Assembly (NCBI RefSeq): GCF_020921035.1
Contig: NC_063158.1
Location: 7,918,001 to 7,982,000 of the forward strand
Source of the DNA: Rhodamnia argentea
Taxonomy: Eukaryota; Streptophyta; Magnoliopsida; Myrtales; Myrtaceae
Length of the DNA: 64,000 nucleotides
Direction of reading: 5' to 3'
Under the pieces are notes generated by a model. That model saw only the letters and a list, made by a program, of their open reading frames with translations. It ran no database searches and was not told the origin of the DNA. The position numbers and the translations under genes are program-made. Below, one piece after another: positions 11,841-24,534 of the stretch (position 1 is the stretch's first letter; each line of letters begins with the position of its first letter).

Positions 11841-13824
11841 CGCCCCTTTCAGCCTTTCGACTTAGATCTTCCGACTCAGCTCAGCCCTCTTCAAGATTTC
11901 AAAAGGCCCCTTCTTCTTCCTTCGCTTCCTCCTCTGGGTCTCCTCAAGTCACTGTTCAAATCCAAAAGGAAGAAAAGAAAAGGAGCAAACTTTAGTGGCG
12001 AGAGTGTGACCCATTTAGCGTCTATTTATGCTGGGTATGAGCGAGAGCTAGAGAGATAGAGGCGAAGGGTTGCTTGCTGTTGCTATGCTTACCTTGGAGG
12101 TGGAGAGAGAGGAAGGAGGGTTCGGTGGCCATGTTTGGGAATTTAGGAGGACAGTGCGGTTCCATCGTCTCGAGTTTCTTGTCTTCCTCTTCCTATTTTC
12201 TTTTTCCCCTTTTTTATTTGTCATTACAATTGAATTTGTCTTTCACCAGGTGATAAAAACAAAAGAAATGGGGCTTTTAATGGGCTTTGCCTGCCTGCCT
12301 CCCTCCTCCTCCTGCTCAACGATGAGCTGTACGTTGAGTCAATTTATATTTCAAATTAATATTCCAAGGGAATTTATTTTTCCTTGCAATTTTTGTTTTA
12401 CTTTAATTTTTTTTTACTTTAAATTAATCGATTTACGAAAAATATCTTTGATGGATTGAAAATAATTAGATTAGTGAAAAATGACTTCTGCTTCTAGGAA
12501 AAAGATAACCACTTTCTTTAAACAACCCAACAAATGTATTCTTAGACTCCATTTGTTTCGCATATTTGAAATTTTTTTTTGCTAAAGGTAATTGCTTGAA
12601 CTAATTAGTTAATAAAAATATTTTCATTATCAACGATGATTAATATCTAAATATTTTTCGTACGCGATAAATATATTTTTCGCTCATTTTTTAAAGAGAT
12701 ACAAGCAATATTTTTTAAAAAACTATTTTTCAAATCGTTCATTGTTTTCAAAAAAAAAAAAAAATTTGCACCCTCAATTTGTTTGAAGAATTTCTCTCAA
12801 GATAATTGGACAAACATTTCTCGCGAATAAATTGAGCTTGTAAAATCAAGTCCTTAAATATCACACATCACGGGCGTCTTCCGAAACTATATAAACAAGC
12901 AGAGTCTCGTGAGGCATTCGCATAGAACAGCAAGATCTTATGCCTCGAAAGGGTGGGATCCCACCTCACGTTGAATCCTACTCAACGGTGGTAAGTACAG
13001 ATTTTTTTTTGCCATTTACTAAATTGGTCTTCTTATTTTTACTTTATTGCAACCAAGTCCGCTATTTTTTCTGAATTTACGCGCTTTGGTCCTCTAAGTT
13101 TTATGTTATGCAATAAAATCCTTTCACTTTCTTGATTTATGCAATCACGTGTGCTTGGTGCCAATGAGCATCATATATCATATTCTGTTACACAAGTAAT
13201 GCCGTGTTTTGACCAAAAAAAAAAAAAAGAGGTAATGCCGTGTCATTTCTTAAATTGACATTCAGTTAAAGTGGTTGATCGAATGATTTGGTTGAACTAG
13301 TCATCGAAGTTAGAGAATTTAATTGCATCAAAAAATATTTAGAGGTTCAATTCGTATGAATCTGGAAAGCTAAAGATCTCGATTAAATAAAATAAAAGTC
13401 GGGAGATCGAATTGCACATACGTCGAAACTCGATATTAAATCCGTGCTTAACTTTTAACGATAATATGATTTAACAAAATGGAAAGCTTATAGCAAAGAA
13501 GGAGAATCCGTGTGAAATCCCCACCCCAGTCAAACTCCCAAGTCATGCAGATTATCAGACAATTTTACCAGACCGGCCTTGCAGGCCTGTTTACAGCAAA
13601 AAAAAAAAAAAATGTTTTTCTTAGGAACATCCCAAAGAAAAGGAATAAATAAATTAATTAAGACAAGCAATAATACAATAGAAATTAAAAAAAAAAAAGA
13701 AAAGAAAAAGAGAAATAGAGAGGGGGAACAGAACAAACAATCATGAGAAGCTCCAAAAGTCAAAATCCTTATTCAGTCTCGTAATTACGCCAGTAAGTGG
13801 CCACCTGAAGGGCAAAAGACACAA
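11841..13824. other. Shared upstream region between GRF (minus) and MOB1 (plus)
   Basis: The first 250 bases are probably the GRF 5' UTR (TCTTCC-rich on the plus strand, 11860-11960). From about 12,330 the DNA becomes AT-rich with poly-A/T runs (12748-12763, 13216-13228, 13599-13612, 13688-13699). No ORF with recognisable content. Pieces around 13,010-13,420 look like an old inverted-repeat element but the ends could not be defined. Confidence 0.4.
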
Positions 13825-13851
13825 CTCTCTCTCTCTCTCTCTCTCTCTCTT
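13825..13851 (+). repeat. CT microsatellite in the MOB1 5' leader
   Basis: Uninterrupted (CT)n tract ending about 30 bases before the MOB1 start codon at 13881. Confidence 0.9.
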
Positions 13852-13880
13852 CCCTTTGAGCACACGCAGAGAGGGAAGCC

Positions 13881-16800
13881 ATGAGCCTCTTCGGGCTGGG
13901 AAGGTCAGTGACCTGTCATCTCGGGATTTTGATCTCAATTTCGTGCCTTGCTCAAGGCTTTCCGCGAATTCCTTACTTTGCTGCGATTCACGAATTGGAA
14001 AGATTGCGTCCGTTCTGATCGGATCCGTTCCGCTTTCCGCTTACCGAGCGCTAGTCCCCGAACAGATGGAATCGGGTGTTTCGTTGGTCGTTTTGGCCGT
14101 AATCGCGGAATCTAGGTTCTTGATTCGCGAGAGTACGTAGCTTTCGCCATGTCCGGTCAGCCCCCCGCGTCGCGAACGGGATCGAACTGGGTCGAGCTGT
14201 GCAGGTGCGCATGCGTATGTGTAGTGTTTGGAGGTAGTTTTGTTGTTGCCAGTTGGTTGAGTTGGGGTGCTCGCGGCTTGAGGATGTTACGACTGTGCAG
14301 TGAATGATGAGATAAGTGGGTTATCTCAGTTGGATCAGTCCATTTTAGTGAACGTGTATGGTCAATGGGCTGGCGAGGGTAGATTGTTTTGTTGATAGCT
14401 CTGTCTTTTTCTGTAGATCATTCATCATCGTATAATCTAGAAAGAATTTTCTTCAGTGGCTGCATGGCATTGTTCTCAATTCTGAAAAGCGGTGGCATCT
14501 TGTCCCTCCATTTAGCAACGTCCCCATTGCGAAGGAGCGGGTGTAATGCTAATGAGCATTCATTCTTGATTCACCCTTTTTTTCAGTGAATTTAGTGAAC
14601 TTCTTTTGGTTTGGATGGAGTAAGAGTCTTGCCTTCTAGGTAGTGTCCAGTATGACTAAGCATTCCTTCTTAATATGATCGTTCGAGGGATATGTTTTCG
14701 CGAGTAGTGTCTTGCTTCTTGTTTGTTATGCGAATTCCTTATCTTCTCTGCCTGGTTTCCACTCCTTCTAGTACTATTTGCCTGACCAACAAATTCTTTC
14801 CTTGCAAAATGGCTCACGTCTTAGATACCTTTTGGAGGTCCTTTGTTTTCCACTTTAAAGTACTAAATGGAGCAAGTTTACTAAGCATTCCTTCTCATAT
14901 GATCATTTCAGCTAGATGTTTTCCGGGGTATTGTGTTGTTTCTTGTTTGTTATGTGAATTCCTTATCTTCTCTTGTCATTATTTTCTCCTTCTAGTACTA
15001 TTGACCTGGCAATTGTTTACATGCAAACGGCGCAAACTTTGGATGCCTTTTGGACGTCCTGTATTTTCAGCTTTGCAAACATAAAGTACCAAATGGTGTT
15101 CAGCTTGCTTGAGTTATTAGGACCTGCTGGAATTGAAAAGCATCAAGTTGTTGTCAATAGGAAATTGTTAAAACCACACAATAAGAGTACTTGAACCCTT
15201 GTGATTTGTATGTACACGGTATTATGGCAAGCATTTATCACATTACTACTTTTTACGAGATTATTAAGACTGGACGTGATTTTCAGGCTATTGGAGGATT
15301 TCAAAAGTTGCGATGTTGATGATCTAGCCAATAAGTTCGATATGATTGTACAATCTCAATATATACTTGTCCTCTAGCGATATCTTTTAGATTATAGCTA
15401 AGTGTAATCTCTTGTTACCTTCCAAATAAATTGTCAACAATTTCCTACCTTATAAGCTTGAAGAATTTCCATTAGGAAGAGCAGCTTTCTTTCTCTACAT
15501 TTAAGTCAGTTCACTTTTACTTAATCTCTGTCTAACGTGAGCTTGATCTTGCAGTTGATCTTTTTTTCTTTACAGTTTGTATATTGATTGATCAGGATCT
15601 CAATAATCAACAAATAAAAATGGAGAAGTTCATGGAAAAAAAAAACCGTCTTATCATTGGTTCTCTTTGTTTGCACATGCTGGACTCATCCTAGAGGAAG
15701 TAATTTACAAGTTGAACTTTTCATTGAATAATGTTTTTGAGATTTATATTTGACAACGACAAAAGAATAAAGATTAATCATAAACAGGTGGAAGATTTTT
15801 CAAGTCCCGTACGTCAACTTTACCATAGTGCACAGTAATTATGATACCGCCAATTGATTAAACAATACCACCACTTTTGCACGGTACTCTACATCTTGAG
15901 GAGGCCTTTGTAGGCAATGGAGAATGGAAACTTTGGATGGCTAGGAAATTCTCAAAATCTTTTCTATGTTAGCTCCTGTCAAATAGTTCAGATGCATGAT
16001 TGTGTTTACAATTTCTTCTATGTCTATTCACTCGGAGTTGACCGGCCATCAAATTCTGGAGAGGATGTTAACATTACCCATTAATGCATGCTTTTATCTT
16101 TGCATCCTCTTTCTAGATTATAGTCCACACAGCGCCGGACATAGATAAGACTTGTCAATATTGGTGTCCATGTGGAGCTTGAATACTTTTAATAAGTAGG
16201 TTTTGATAGTTCTTAAGGAACCAAAGGCAAACCACCACTTTATTTGTGGTAAAGTAGTCAGTTCGAATCAGTCTTGCCTGTTGGAATTTTAGATGCTATT
16301 GTATTACTTTACTCTGGGAAATGAAATTTATCTTGCTTCCACTAGTGTACTTTATTAAGCTGCTCTTTTTCTTGTGGAACCGGTGTTCTTGATATTTTGG
16401 TGAGAAGATGTAGTTGGTGATATTGGCTCATGTCAAATTTGGTAGGATTGTAAGAGGACATGTAATATGCACACCTTAGATATTTGAATTATGCATGACT
16501 CATGTTCATGTGGGTCTTCCTTATAAATTGACAGTATTGATAGACTGAGGGATTAATAGTTGTTGAGTTTTGGAGAAAGAAAATTTTCTTGTTTCCCTTA
16601 TGCTATGATTTGGAGATGAGAGAAAGGGGCAAATGAAACTTAAGTGGAAAATTTTGATAATTTTAAAATTTTTACCTGAAGGAAAATGACGGAAAATATA
16701 AATTTTAGGCATTTGCCATCCTGATTTTCATCTCCTCCCTTTCCCAAACATAGCATTAGTATTTACAGTAGATAAGTACTTATTTTGTTTGGAAGCATTA

Positions 16801-19800
16801 AGATGGTTGAAAGCATATGTGATTTGATTGAATCTGCCCACGTTATAGTGGGTTCAGGAATTGGTACAACAAGAGATGGAATATATGAATCCCCATAAAG
16901 CATGAGAAATGATGAAATGGAATATAGTCCATGACTCCATTTGGTGACTCTAGTGTGTGCGATAATGCTTAGTTGAGGATATTGTGGCAAGTTAGCTTTT
17001 TATTAGTGGTGTTAGGGCTCTAATAAAAATTCTGGACTCAAAAAGATAAGAATCCTTAGATTATTTTAGTATCATAGTTGTGTCTGAAACATTCTGAATC
17101 CATCAGAGTTCGACAATCGATAAATCTTTGGGGGTCTTTCTAACTTAACACATCTGAACCTCAAACGTGCCGGTGTAGTCCTTTCTGAAACAACTGTAGG
17201 ATGTTTGGCCATGTTTTGCTGTTTGTTTTGGATCATTGTTTTACACTTAAATTGTGGTTCTTTGGATATTTGCTCTAATAGGCCTTATCAAATTATCAAG
17301 TGTCTTGTAACTGCTGACATAGTGAAATAATTGTTTGAAGGACATGTTATTATATATTTTTATGAAATTGGACTTTGAAAAGAGTTTTCTTATGTAAGGC
17401 TTTGATAGAGATAAGGTTTTCCATGTGTCCAACATTAAATGTGTTAACCTTAGCAGAGGAAGGGAAATTATTAATAGGAGACTGTCAGGAAAAGGATTAT
17501 CTTTTTCTCCATGAATGATTCTAGTGCTTGGATTAGATAAACTCTGGTGCCTCTAAGTGGTTCGTGGAATGTTTTGAAAGTAAATTTACTAGGGTATTAA
17601 GGTCAAGCGTTAGAAAGATGGGCCAAGTGTCAAGTTTGTGCGATATGCGTGATTAGTTTCTGTATACTACTTTTTTCGTTACCCCTAATTTGGCATCAGT
17701 TTTACATGTCATTTCTGTACTGTAGAAATCATTGTTTATATGTTTTCTTTTTCTTGTTTTCCCTTCAAATACTTCCTCTATACCTAGAATACTTTGTACT
17801 TTAAAATCGATTTGTGCCTTGCTAACGTAAGGCTTCACAGAAATCAAAGAACATTCCGGCCTAAAAAGAGTGCGCCCTCAGGGAGTAAGGTTGGTTCCAT
17901 TTGTTTACGCATCCTTCTGGTCATTTCTTAGCTGATAACTGCCCCTCTTTTCCCTATTTCTTTGCGACTCTTATAATTTCTGTCTTCACTTTGAGGAGCA
18001 TCTACAAAAATTTTAAAAGCATATTTTTGCATATTACTCCATTTATGTGCTTGTGACAAGGTCACTATTCTTGTTTCTCTATGGTTTTTCGAGTGACATG
18101 GATGAAGATGAACAGAGGAGTAGGCTTTGCATGTTATGACCTTAAGATTATTTCAGTTAGTAAGAATGTTGCTGAAAATTATCATCAGGTAATTTTTAGT
18201 GCAAGTCTAGCAGCTAAGGCGGGCTGGGGCGACCACCAGCCCCCTGGGTTGTCGGACCTGATCATCACCACATAATGATATAACATCCAAAATTTGGAGC
18301 ATTGTCCTTTGCATTTTAGTAATCAAAATGTCATCACCTCATAATAAGCTATATTGAATCGAGGATTTATGGACATTTTTACATTTTAATAACATTGTTG
18401 TTGATGGTCAATGCTCCTTTCCGGAGATGAACTACTACATGTTGGACTGCATGTCAGCTTCTACTATAGGAACTTCTACTCATTATCCAGGAATGGGAAA
18501 GACAGAAAATCAACATGAATTTAGCAGAAAAGGAACTGGATTTTCGAGTAGTAGGGAAGTATGAATTATGTATAACTTGACAGGGTGGAAAGTGGAAGAC
18601 CATAATTTTTTTTAGTTATTAACCTAATAATTTTGCACATAACCCACTTGTCAAGTATGTATCTGGTCCTTGTTAGATGAGGTGCCAAACATCTAGTAAA
18701 TGGATGTATTTAATATCAACTAAGAAGGATACATGACTAGCACATGCATTGTAAATGTGCAACTCATTTAGTACCGCTGGACTTTCTCTTTTGGACTATT
18801 TGTGAATTTTTTCTTGTAGTTTCAAATGGTGCTCTTTGATTGTTTTTGTAGTTAAAAATGGTTTTTCTTGCTGCAATTGATGGTCTTACCTACAAACCTG
18901 TGGCTTAACATTTTTAAGCCCCAGAGATCGTTTTTAAAATGTGCTAAAAGTGATTTTTTAGCATGGAAATAAGTTGAGGGATGTGTGAATCCTTACACTC
19001 AAAAGGACTGAAAAGTAGGGCGTGTCTGTTTCAGGGAAAGGTGTTCTCTCCGAATTAGTTGTCCAGATTTTCACCCGTTTGGTTCCCCGGAAAATGACTA
19101 GTTCATGAACAAAATTAGGAAAATGAATTCCCTAATCTGAAGAGGTAAAAATATTTTTTGGAATTGCTCCTATTTAAGTTTTTTAATACTTTAATATCTT
19201 AATATTACATTTTAATATTACTTTCTTTTCTTTTTCTTTTTTTTCCTTTCCTCCCTCACTGCTACTGCAGGCAGTGGCCACCAGCGAGCCGTGGGCTCGT
19301 TGGTGGCTGCCGCAGCTGGTGGCTGTGGAAGAAGAAAGGAGAAGAAAAGGAAAAAAAATAAAAAAAATAGTAAATCGAAAATAAAAAAATAATCTAAAAA
19401 TTCGAATTTTTTTTTGCCTTAGATAAAGTTATGAGATTGAAATCATTTTTCAAATGAAACCCTAACATCGGAAAATGTTTTCAGTAACATATCACCAAAT
19501 AAAGAAAAACAAATCGTTTTCCGAGAAAATGATTTCTCGAAAATCATTTTCCGGAAAATGAATTCCTGGAAAACGTTTTCAGTGAACAAGCACACCCGTG
19601 GAGGAGATAAGGATGTATGAATGCTTTTGTTGAAGCTTTCAGAGAAATGATTGCTAATATGGTATTTCAGGAGTTTCTTGTTCATCACAACTTAGATTGT
19701 GGAAAATGAATTATAGCAGCTTATCTGTTTTCCAACGAAGAAGGTCAATTGTCGTTTTCCTAGTTTAGCTTTAAGAGAAATGATTGCTAATAGGGTATTT

Positions 19801-22800
19801 CATGAGTTTCTCGGTCATCACAACTTAGAATATGAAAAATGAATTGTAGCAGCTTATCTGTTTTCCAATGAAGGTGGTCTGGTTTCCTAGTTTAGTTAAT
19901 GGACCAGAATAGACGTGTAACACTTATAATACAGAGTGACCATTGATACCTTCTCTTTCTGGTTTCTCTGGTGTTTGTATATAAACAGCTGTGGTTGCTC
20001 TGCAATCTCTCATCTGATTTTTTTTTTTTTGGCACAATGCAGGGGGCGCAACTTAGGAAGCATATTGATGCCACTCTTGGGAGTGGAAACCTGAGGGAAG
20101 CAGTGAGACTTCCTCCTGGAGAAGATCTGAATGAATGGCTTGCTGTCAACAGTGTGTTTCTTTTCTAACCTAATTTTGCTCTCTCTTCACATGCGCACGT
20201 GCCTATGTCCGTGTGGGGGCACACATATGTGTGCACTTGCACTAGGATTATTATGTTCATGCAGCTAAACTTCTCAGCAATTAATTTTCTCTTAAGGATC
20301 TAAGCTAAATGAGCTGGTTGTGTGTTTCAATTTCAGCTGTGGATTTCTTCAACCAGGTGAATCTGCTCTATGGTACCCTGACAGAGTTTTGTACTCCTGA
20401 AAACTGTCCTACTATGACTGCAGGACCCAAGTAAGTTACCGTAAATGGTCTTTTCTTGCTTTATCTGCATTTGTTCAGCTGTGAAAAACATAACAAGGCT
20501 AGCAGCTCTGGGTGTGCCTCAGCAAGTCATGATTCTTAACCATATTCTGACAAATTCGGAAAATCCTTGTTTCGTATTTCTCATTATCTGTCTATTGTGT
20601 GGATGTGTTAAGAGTTTGAGCATCATGTGTTAGTGCTTTTAGGGGACTCAGGAAAAAGAAACTTCCTTTGCATGTAGTGTTATTGATTGGATATTTCACA
20701 ATTCTCTGATATTAGATAACCCTAATGGACATTGTAAACATTATGCGACTTCCATGTTATGGGCAGATACTGATTGATGTTGCTAGTGGTGATGTGGCTT
20801 TTATTTTGCCGTTATTTTTAGTTTAAGACTTTGCAGATGAAGCCAGGCATATATTGATAAGCATTTTCACAGGTACGAGTATAGGTGGGCTGATGGTGTA
20901 CAAATCAAGAAGCCAATCGAGGTTTCAGCTCCAAAATATGTTGAATATCTGATGGATTGGATTGAAGCACAGCTAGATGATGAATCCATTTTTCCTCAGA
21001 AGCTTGGTAATTCTTATCCTCACAGTTTCCCCTCAGTTTTAATTGGTTCTTACAGAAGTTGGAAATGTTGCAGTTTAAAGGAAAAGAACTTTGTTGATGT
21101 CTCTCGCATATTATTCACTTTGCTTTCTTCTTCATAATTCTTCACAGGTGCCCCATTTCCTCCTAACTTCAAGGAGGTGGTGAAGACAATTTTCAAGCGG
21201 CTGTTCCGTGTGTATGCCCATATATATCATTCGCATTTTCAGAAAATTGTTAGCCTTAAGGAGGAGGCCCACCTTAACACTTGCTTCAAACATTTTATCT
21301 TGTTCACCTGTGTAAGTTCCTTTCACATATAGAATACTGCTCACTTCTGTGGCGTCATAAAGAATTTGGTTTGGATGTCTCTGCATGGTGTCCATATACT
21401 CCATAGCCCAGTCAAATCTGATTCGCATCTCTGATTGTGGGACTTTGCATTTTAGGATAAAATAACTTGTTGAAATGGGGAAGGTACAGTTTAGGTACGC
21501 TGGGAGCATAAGGAAAGTACTACCAGCATAGGACAAAGGAGTAAGGAAACGAAAAAACTAAATAAAGAACGAGACAGCACTAGGCACTGGATAACTTTGG
21601 AACTGATCGCTCGATGACAGCATTGAGCATCCAGCTTGGGTTTGCAGGGATTTAGGCATTAGCTGATACATCCTTTCTTTATATGATGGCAACTATCTTT
21701 TAGAAGTTAGTTTCCATTGTAGAATGTCTACTTTAATGGGCCCTCTGTTCTCCTCATTGCATGCTAATGCCACATTGAATTTGTAAACAAAATCTAATCT
21801 CTCTAAGGACAAGAAAAGTTTTGAGAAAATGGCTTAATAAGGGAACATTGTTGAAAATTTTGGTAGTAGATTAGTTTCATTCATGAAAATCTAGCGTTTC
21901 CATATGTGGAGCCATGCTGTATTGTGGACTTCAAGGTCCTTACAATGTTTGGTTCGAAGACATAGAAGTGGTAAATATGTGGTTTAGAGAATTAGGTTTA
22001 CGTGATCTAGTATCGCTCTCTCTTCTCCTAAGGAGTGACAAGTTCAATTGACTGCAGTGAGTTATTCTTTTACAGCTTACTATATATGTGATACATTAGG
22101 AATAGCTTGTAATTGATAGTTGCATGTTAGTCTAACACCTCATCTAATGTTTGTGGTCTAATTGACACAATGGAGGAGAAGAGTAATATATTGAAGTTAC
22201 AATTGTGATTTTGTTGATCCTGGGGGTCTACATAACTAGGAAATTGGGTCCATAGGAAACAGTACTTATTAAGCCAGTGAAACGGTTAGCTGTGATCCTA
22301 TTCAACATGAGAGATTCCATATAGATTCCATATGAACTTTTTGGTGCTCTATATTTTGCTTGTTTATCTGTTTGCTTTTTACTATTTCGGCTTATGCAAA
22401 ATCTGCACAGTTTGCCCCTAGCCCTCTATTTGCCTTTTTCATAACCCTTGGAGGATCATATTAGGTGAGCATTGCTATTACTATATTTTGGGAAATGGAC
22501 CTGCCATTTTCTTTGCATCTGATCTTGGAGACTTGTGAGCTAGGGTTTCCATGTGCCTGCATGGACTATGAGACGGGGTTTCATGATTGTTTGACTGCTT
22601 GAATACTGAATAATAAATATGGCCTTCTGTGATGGTGCTTCCTTGAGGAAGTGAAACTCATTTGGCTCTCAATTTAGCGTGAAAATAAGTCTATAGTTCG
22701 GCTGCACAGCATCCTGTCGAATAGTTAACGTGTATTGTGATGCAAAACAGCGGAAAGTATCCTGAAGATAATGGTACTGTTACTTGTGCAGGAATTTGGG

Positions 22801-22866
22801 CTGATTGACAAGAAGGAGCTGGCTCCACTTCAAGAGCTGATAGACTCCATAATTGTTCCATATTGA
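13881..22866 (+). CDS. MOB1: MOB kinase activator 1 (MOB1), seven exons
   Basis: Exons are 13881-13903, 17841-17889, 20043-20151, 20337-20430, 20873-21006, 21148-21311 and 22792-22866. All have GT..AG borders, and the 648 bases give 215 codons plus TGA. The first exon codes only MSLFGLG and part of an Arg; the second (49 bases) codes [16 protein letters not shown]. The body carries the MOB core: [40 protein letters not shown], then CTPENCPTM with the zinc cysteines, YEYRWADG, and the histidine part [12 protein letters not shown], ending in [11 protein letters not shown]1 binds and activates NDR/LATS-type kinases. In plants it acts with SIK1-type kinases in growth, cytokinesis and auxin-linked development. 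Introns 1 (3.9 kb) and 2 (2.2 kb) carry duplications and a TIR element. No break was seen in the coding sequence. Confidence 0.97.
14654..15103. repeat. Imperfect tandem duplication, period 226 bp, in MOB1 intron 1
   Basis: Unit 1 (14654-14879) and unit 2 (14880 to about 15103) both start ACTAAGCATTCCTTCT. They share TTCTTGTTTGTTATG, GAATTCCTTATCTTCTC, CTCCTTCTAGTACTAT and AAAGTAC.AAATGG in the same order and spacing. Divergence is moderate, so the event is not recent. Confidence 0.8.
19018..19597. mobile_element. Non-autonomous TIR element (MITE-like) in MOB1 intron 2
   Basis: The left end GGGCGTGTCTGTTTCAGGG pairs with the inverted right end, which reads GGGTGTGCTTGTTCACTGAA on the minus strand. 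The similarity continues inwards with repeated GGAAAATGA/TTTTCC blocks. The centre carries a GC-rich hairpin at about 19268-19310 (GGCCACCAGCGAGCC and its inverse). No clear target duplication was found, so the superfamily is open; hAT-like or Mutator-like are both possible. It contains no coding capacity. Confidence 0.65.
19635..19895. repeat. Imperfect tandem duplication, period 133 bp, in MOB1 intron 2
   Basis: Unit 1 is 19635-19767 and unit 2 is 19768-19895. Shared blocks are AGAGAAATGATTGCTAATA, TCATCACAACTTAGA, TAGCAGCTTATCTG, TTTTCCAA and TTTCCTAGTTTAG. It lies just 3' of the TIR element and 5' of exon 3. Confidence 0.85.
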
Positions 22867-24534
22867 ATACACTCTGCCGCCCAATGACAAAGTAGAACTA
22901 GGCTTTAGATGAATAAGAACAAACTGCTGCTTGGCTCTTGATCTTTACCGCAAGTGCTGTATTTTGTGTTATTATTTAATTACCGTCATGGGTTGTCTGC
23001 TGTAAGTTGTGCCCAGTTAAAATTGTGGAACTACAGTGACTTTTAATCTTTAACAGAGCATCACATTCTGATGTAGATATCTGAGAACAATCTAGACGTG
23101 GAGCTCTTAAGGGAACCAACAAAGCAAATGGAAATGTGGTGATGCTCTGTATTTAGTATTGATCCTGAACTGCCTAAAAGAAGTGTTGTTACTGAACTCC
23201 TTATTTGTAATTTATTGATCATGTCGGACGTCTGCCGTGTCAAATGTTGTAATTCTATGGTAAGATTGTGCGGGCAGGAGACAGGTGCATAAGTTGCATT
23301 TCTCAGAGTTGCTTCCGGCAATGCTCTAGTCTCAAGGAAACAGCAAATCCTGCAACCAACACTTAGCTCTATTAGAAAAGTTCAGGTTTAGCTATAGATC
23401 AGAACTTGGTATAATGACATAGTACAACTCCGAATTTCTCTCACCAAATTGTCAGTTCTTCAAACATGAGTTTTTCTAGAGTTTGCGTATTAATATATGA
23501 CTAATTGATTAATGCTTAAGCTCAATTCTTCATTCAGCTCTTGTAAAGGGCGCTACTTAAGAAAGGGCTTATTGTGGTGGCATGCCCGGACATGAATCGT
23601 GAGGATTGGGTGGAGGTTTTTTGTGCCCAGATCTTAGACAACAGGCTCGGAATGCTAGAGTTCTTGACTTTCTCGAGTTTGAGGGTCGGTTAAAAAAGAA
23701 AAAAAAAGAAAGAAAAAGAATGGAAAGAAAAAACAAACTAATAAATATAAAATCAAAAGAATACTCAATTCATATTAAAAATTATCCATTTCAACATTGG
23801 TTACGTCATGTAGGACGGTCGGTGTCCATGTTAGCGATTTTTGATCAATATTGGCTGGATGTATTGAATTGGTACAAATATAAAAGATTTAAGACTCATT
23901 CGACCAAAAAAAAAAAAAAAGTTTAAGACCGAACTGATATAATTACAATAGGTTTAGAATTTTTTTGGTAATTTTCTCAAAATAGAGTGCGATACGTCGA
24001 GGGAGAGTGTTCACACTTGCGGTATAAGTTTCAAGCTTAACATGTGAATCAACAAATTGGCAGTTGTATTACTATTTCTGCTGTTTATCCTTCTAACCCA
24101 TTCCATTTTTGTCCCCTCAATCCGCCAGTAATACATGGATGTGGGCATATGGCAATGCCGTCCGGATGATAAGCACGACACCTTCAGAATTACTACGCAA
24201 TTCTGAAAGGCTCCCTGTTAACAATGAGGCCTCCTTCGAATACGTTCCGTGACATAGATGGATAGTTAGAGGAAATAATTCGAAGAAAATTTACCAACTT
24301 CAACAAAACAATCTGCCGAGCAGATAGATCTTTGGAGGTCTTCCGAGAGCTTCGATAAAAAAAATTCTACTATTCTCTTGTAGTTTGTCTATATGGACGC
24401 GCAATTTCGATCAATATACACTACAAAATCTGCAGGAGCCATCCAAATGCCCCCTTATTCCTCTGACGCACTACAAATGAATAAACTACAAAAAGTCAAA
24501 AAAGGCTACGGAATTTGCACTTTGTGTGCTCTGT
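22867..24534. other. Spacer between MOB1 and the TMEM45-like gene
   Basis: It holds the MOB1 3' UTR in the first few hundred bases, an A-rich purine stretch at 23,690-23,760 and a poly-A run near 23,904. No supported gene; the ORFs overlap A-rich or low-complexity DNA. Confidence 0.4.

Noticed and set aside
16190-16290. A tRNA or SINE around AGTCAGTTCGAATCAGTC
   Set aside because: Only a B-box-like stretch is seen; no matching A box at the right distance and no cloverleaf.
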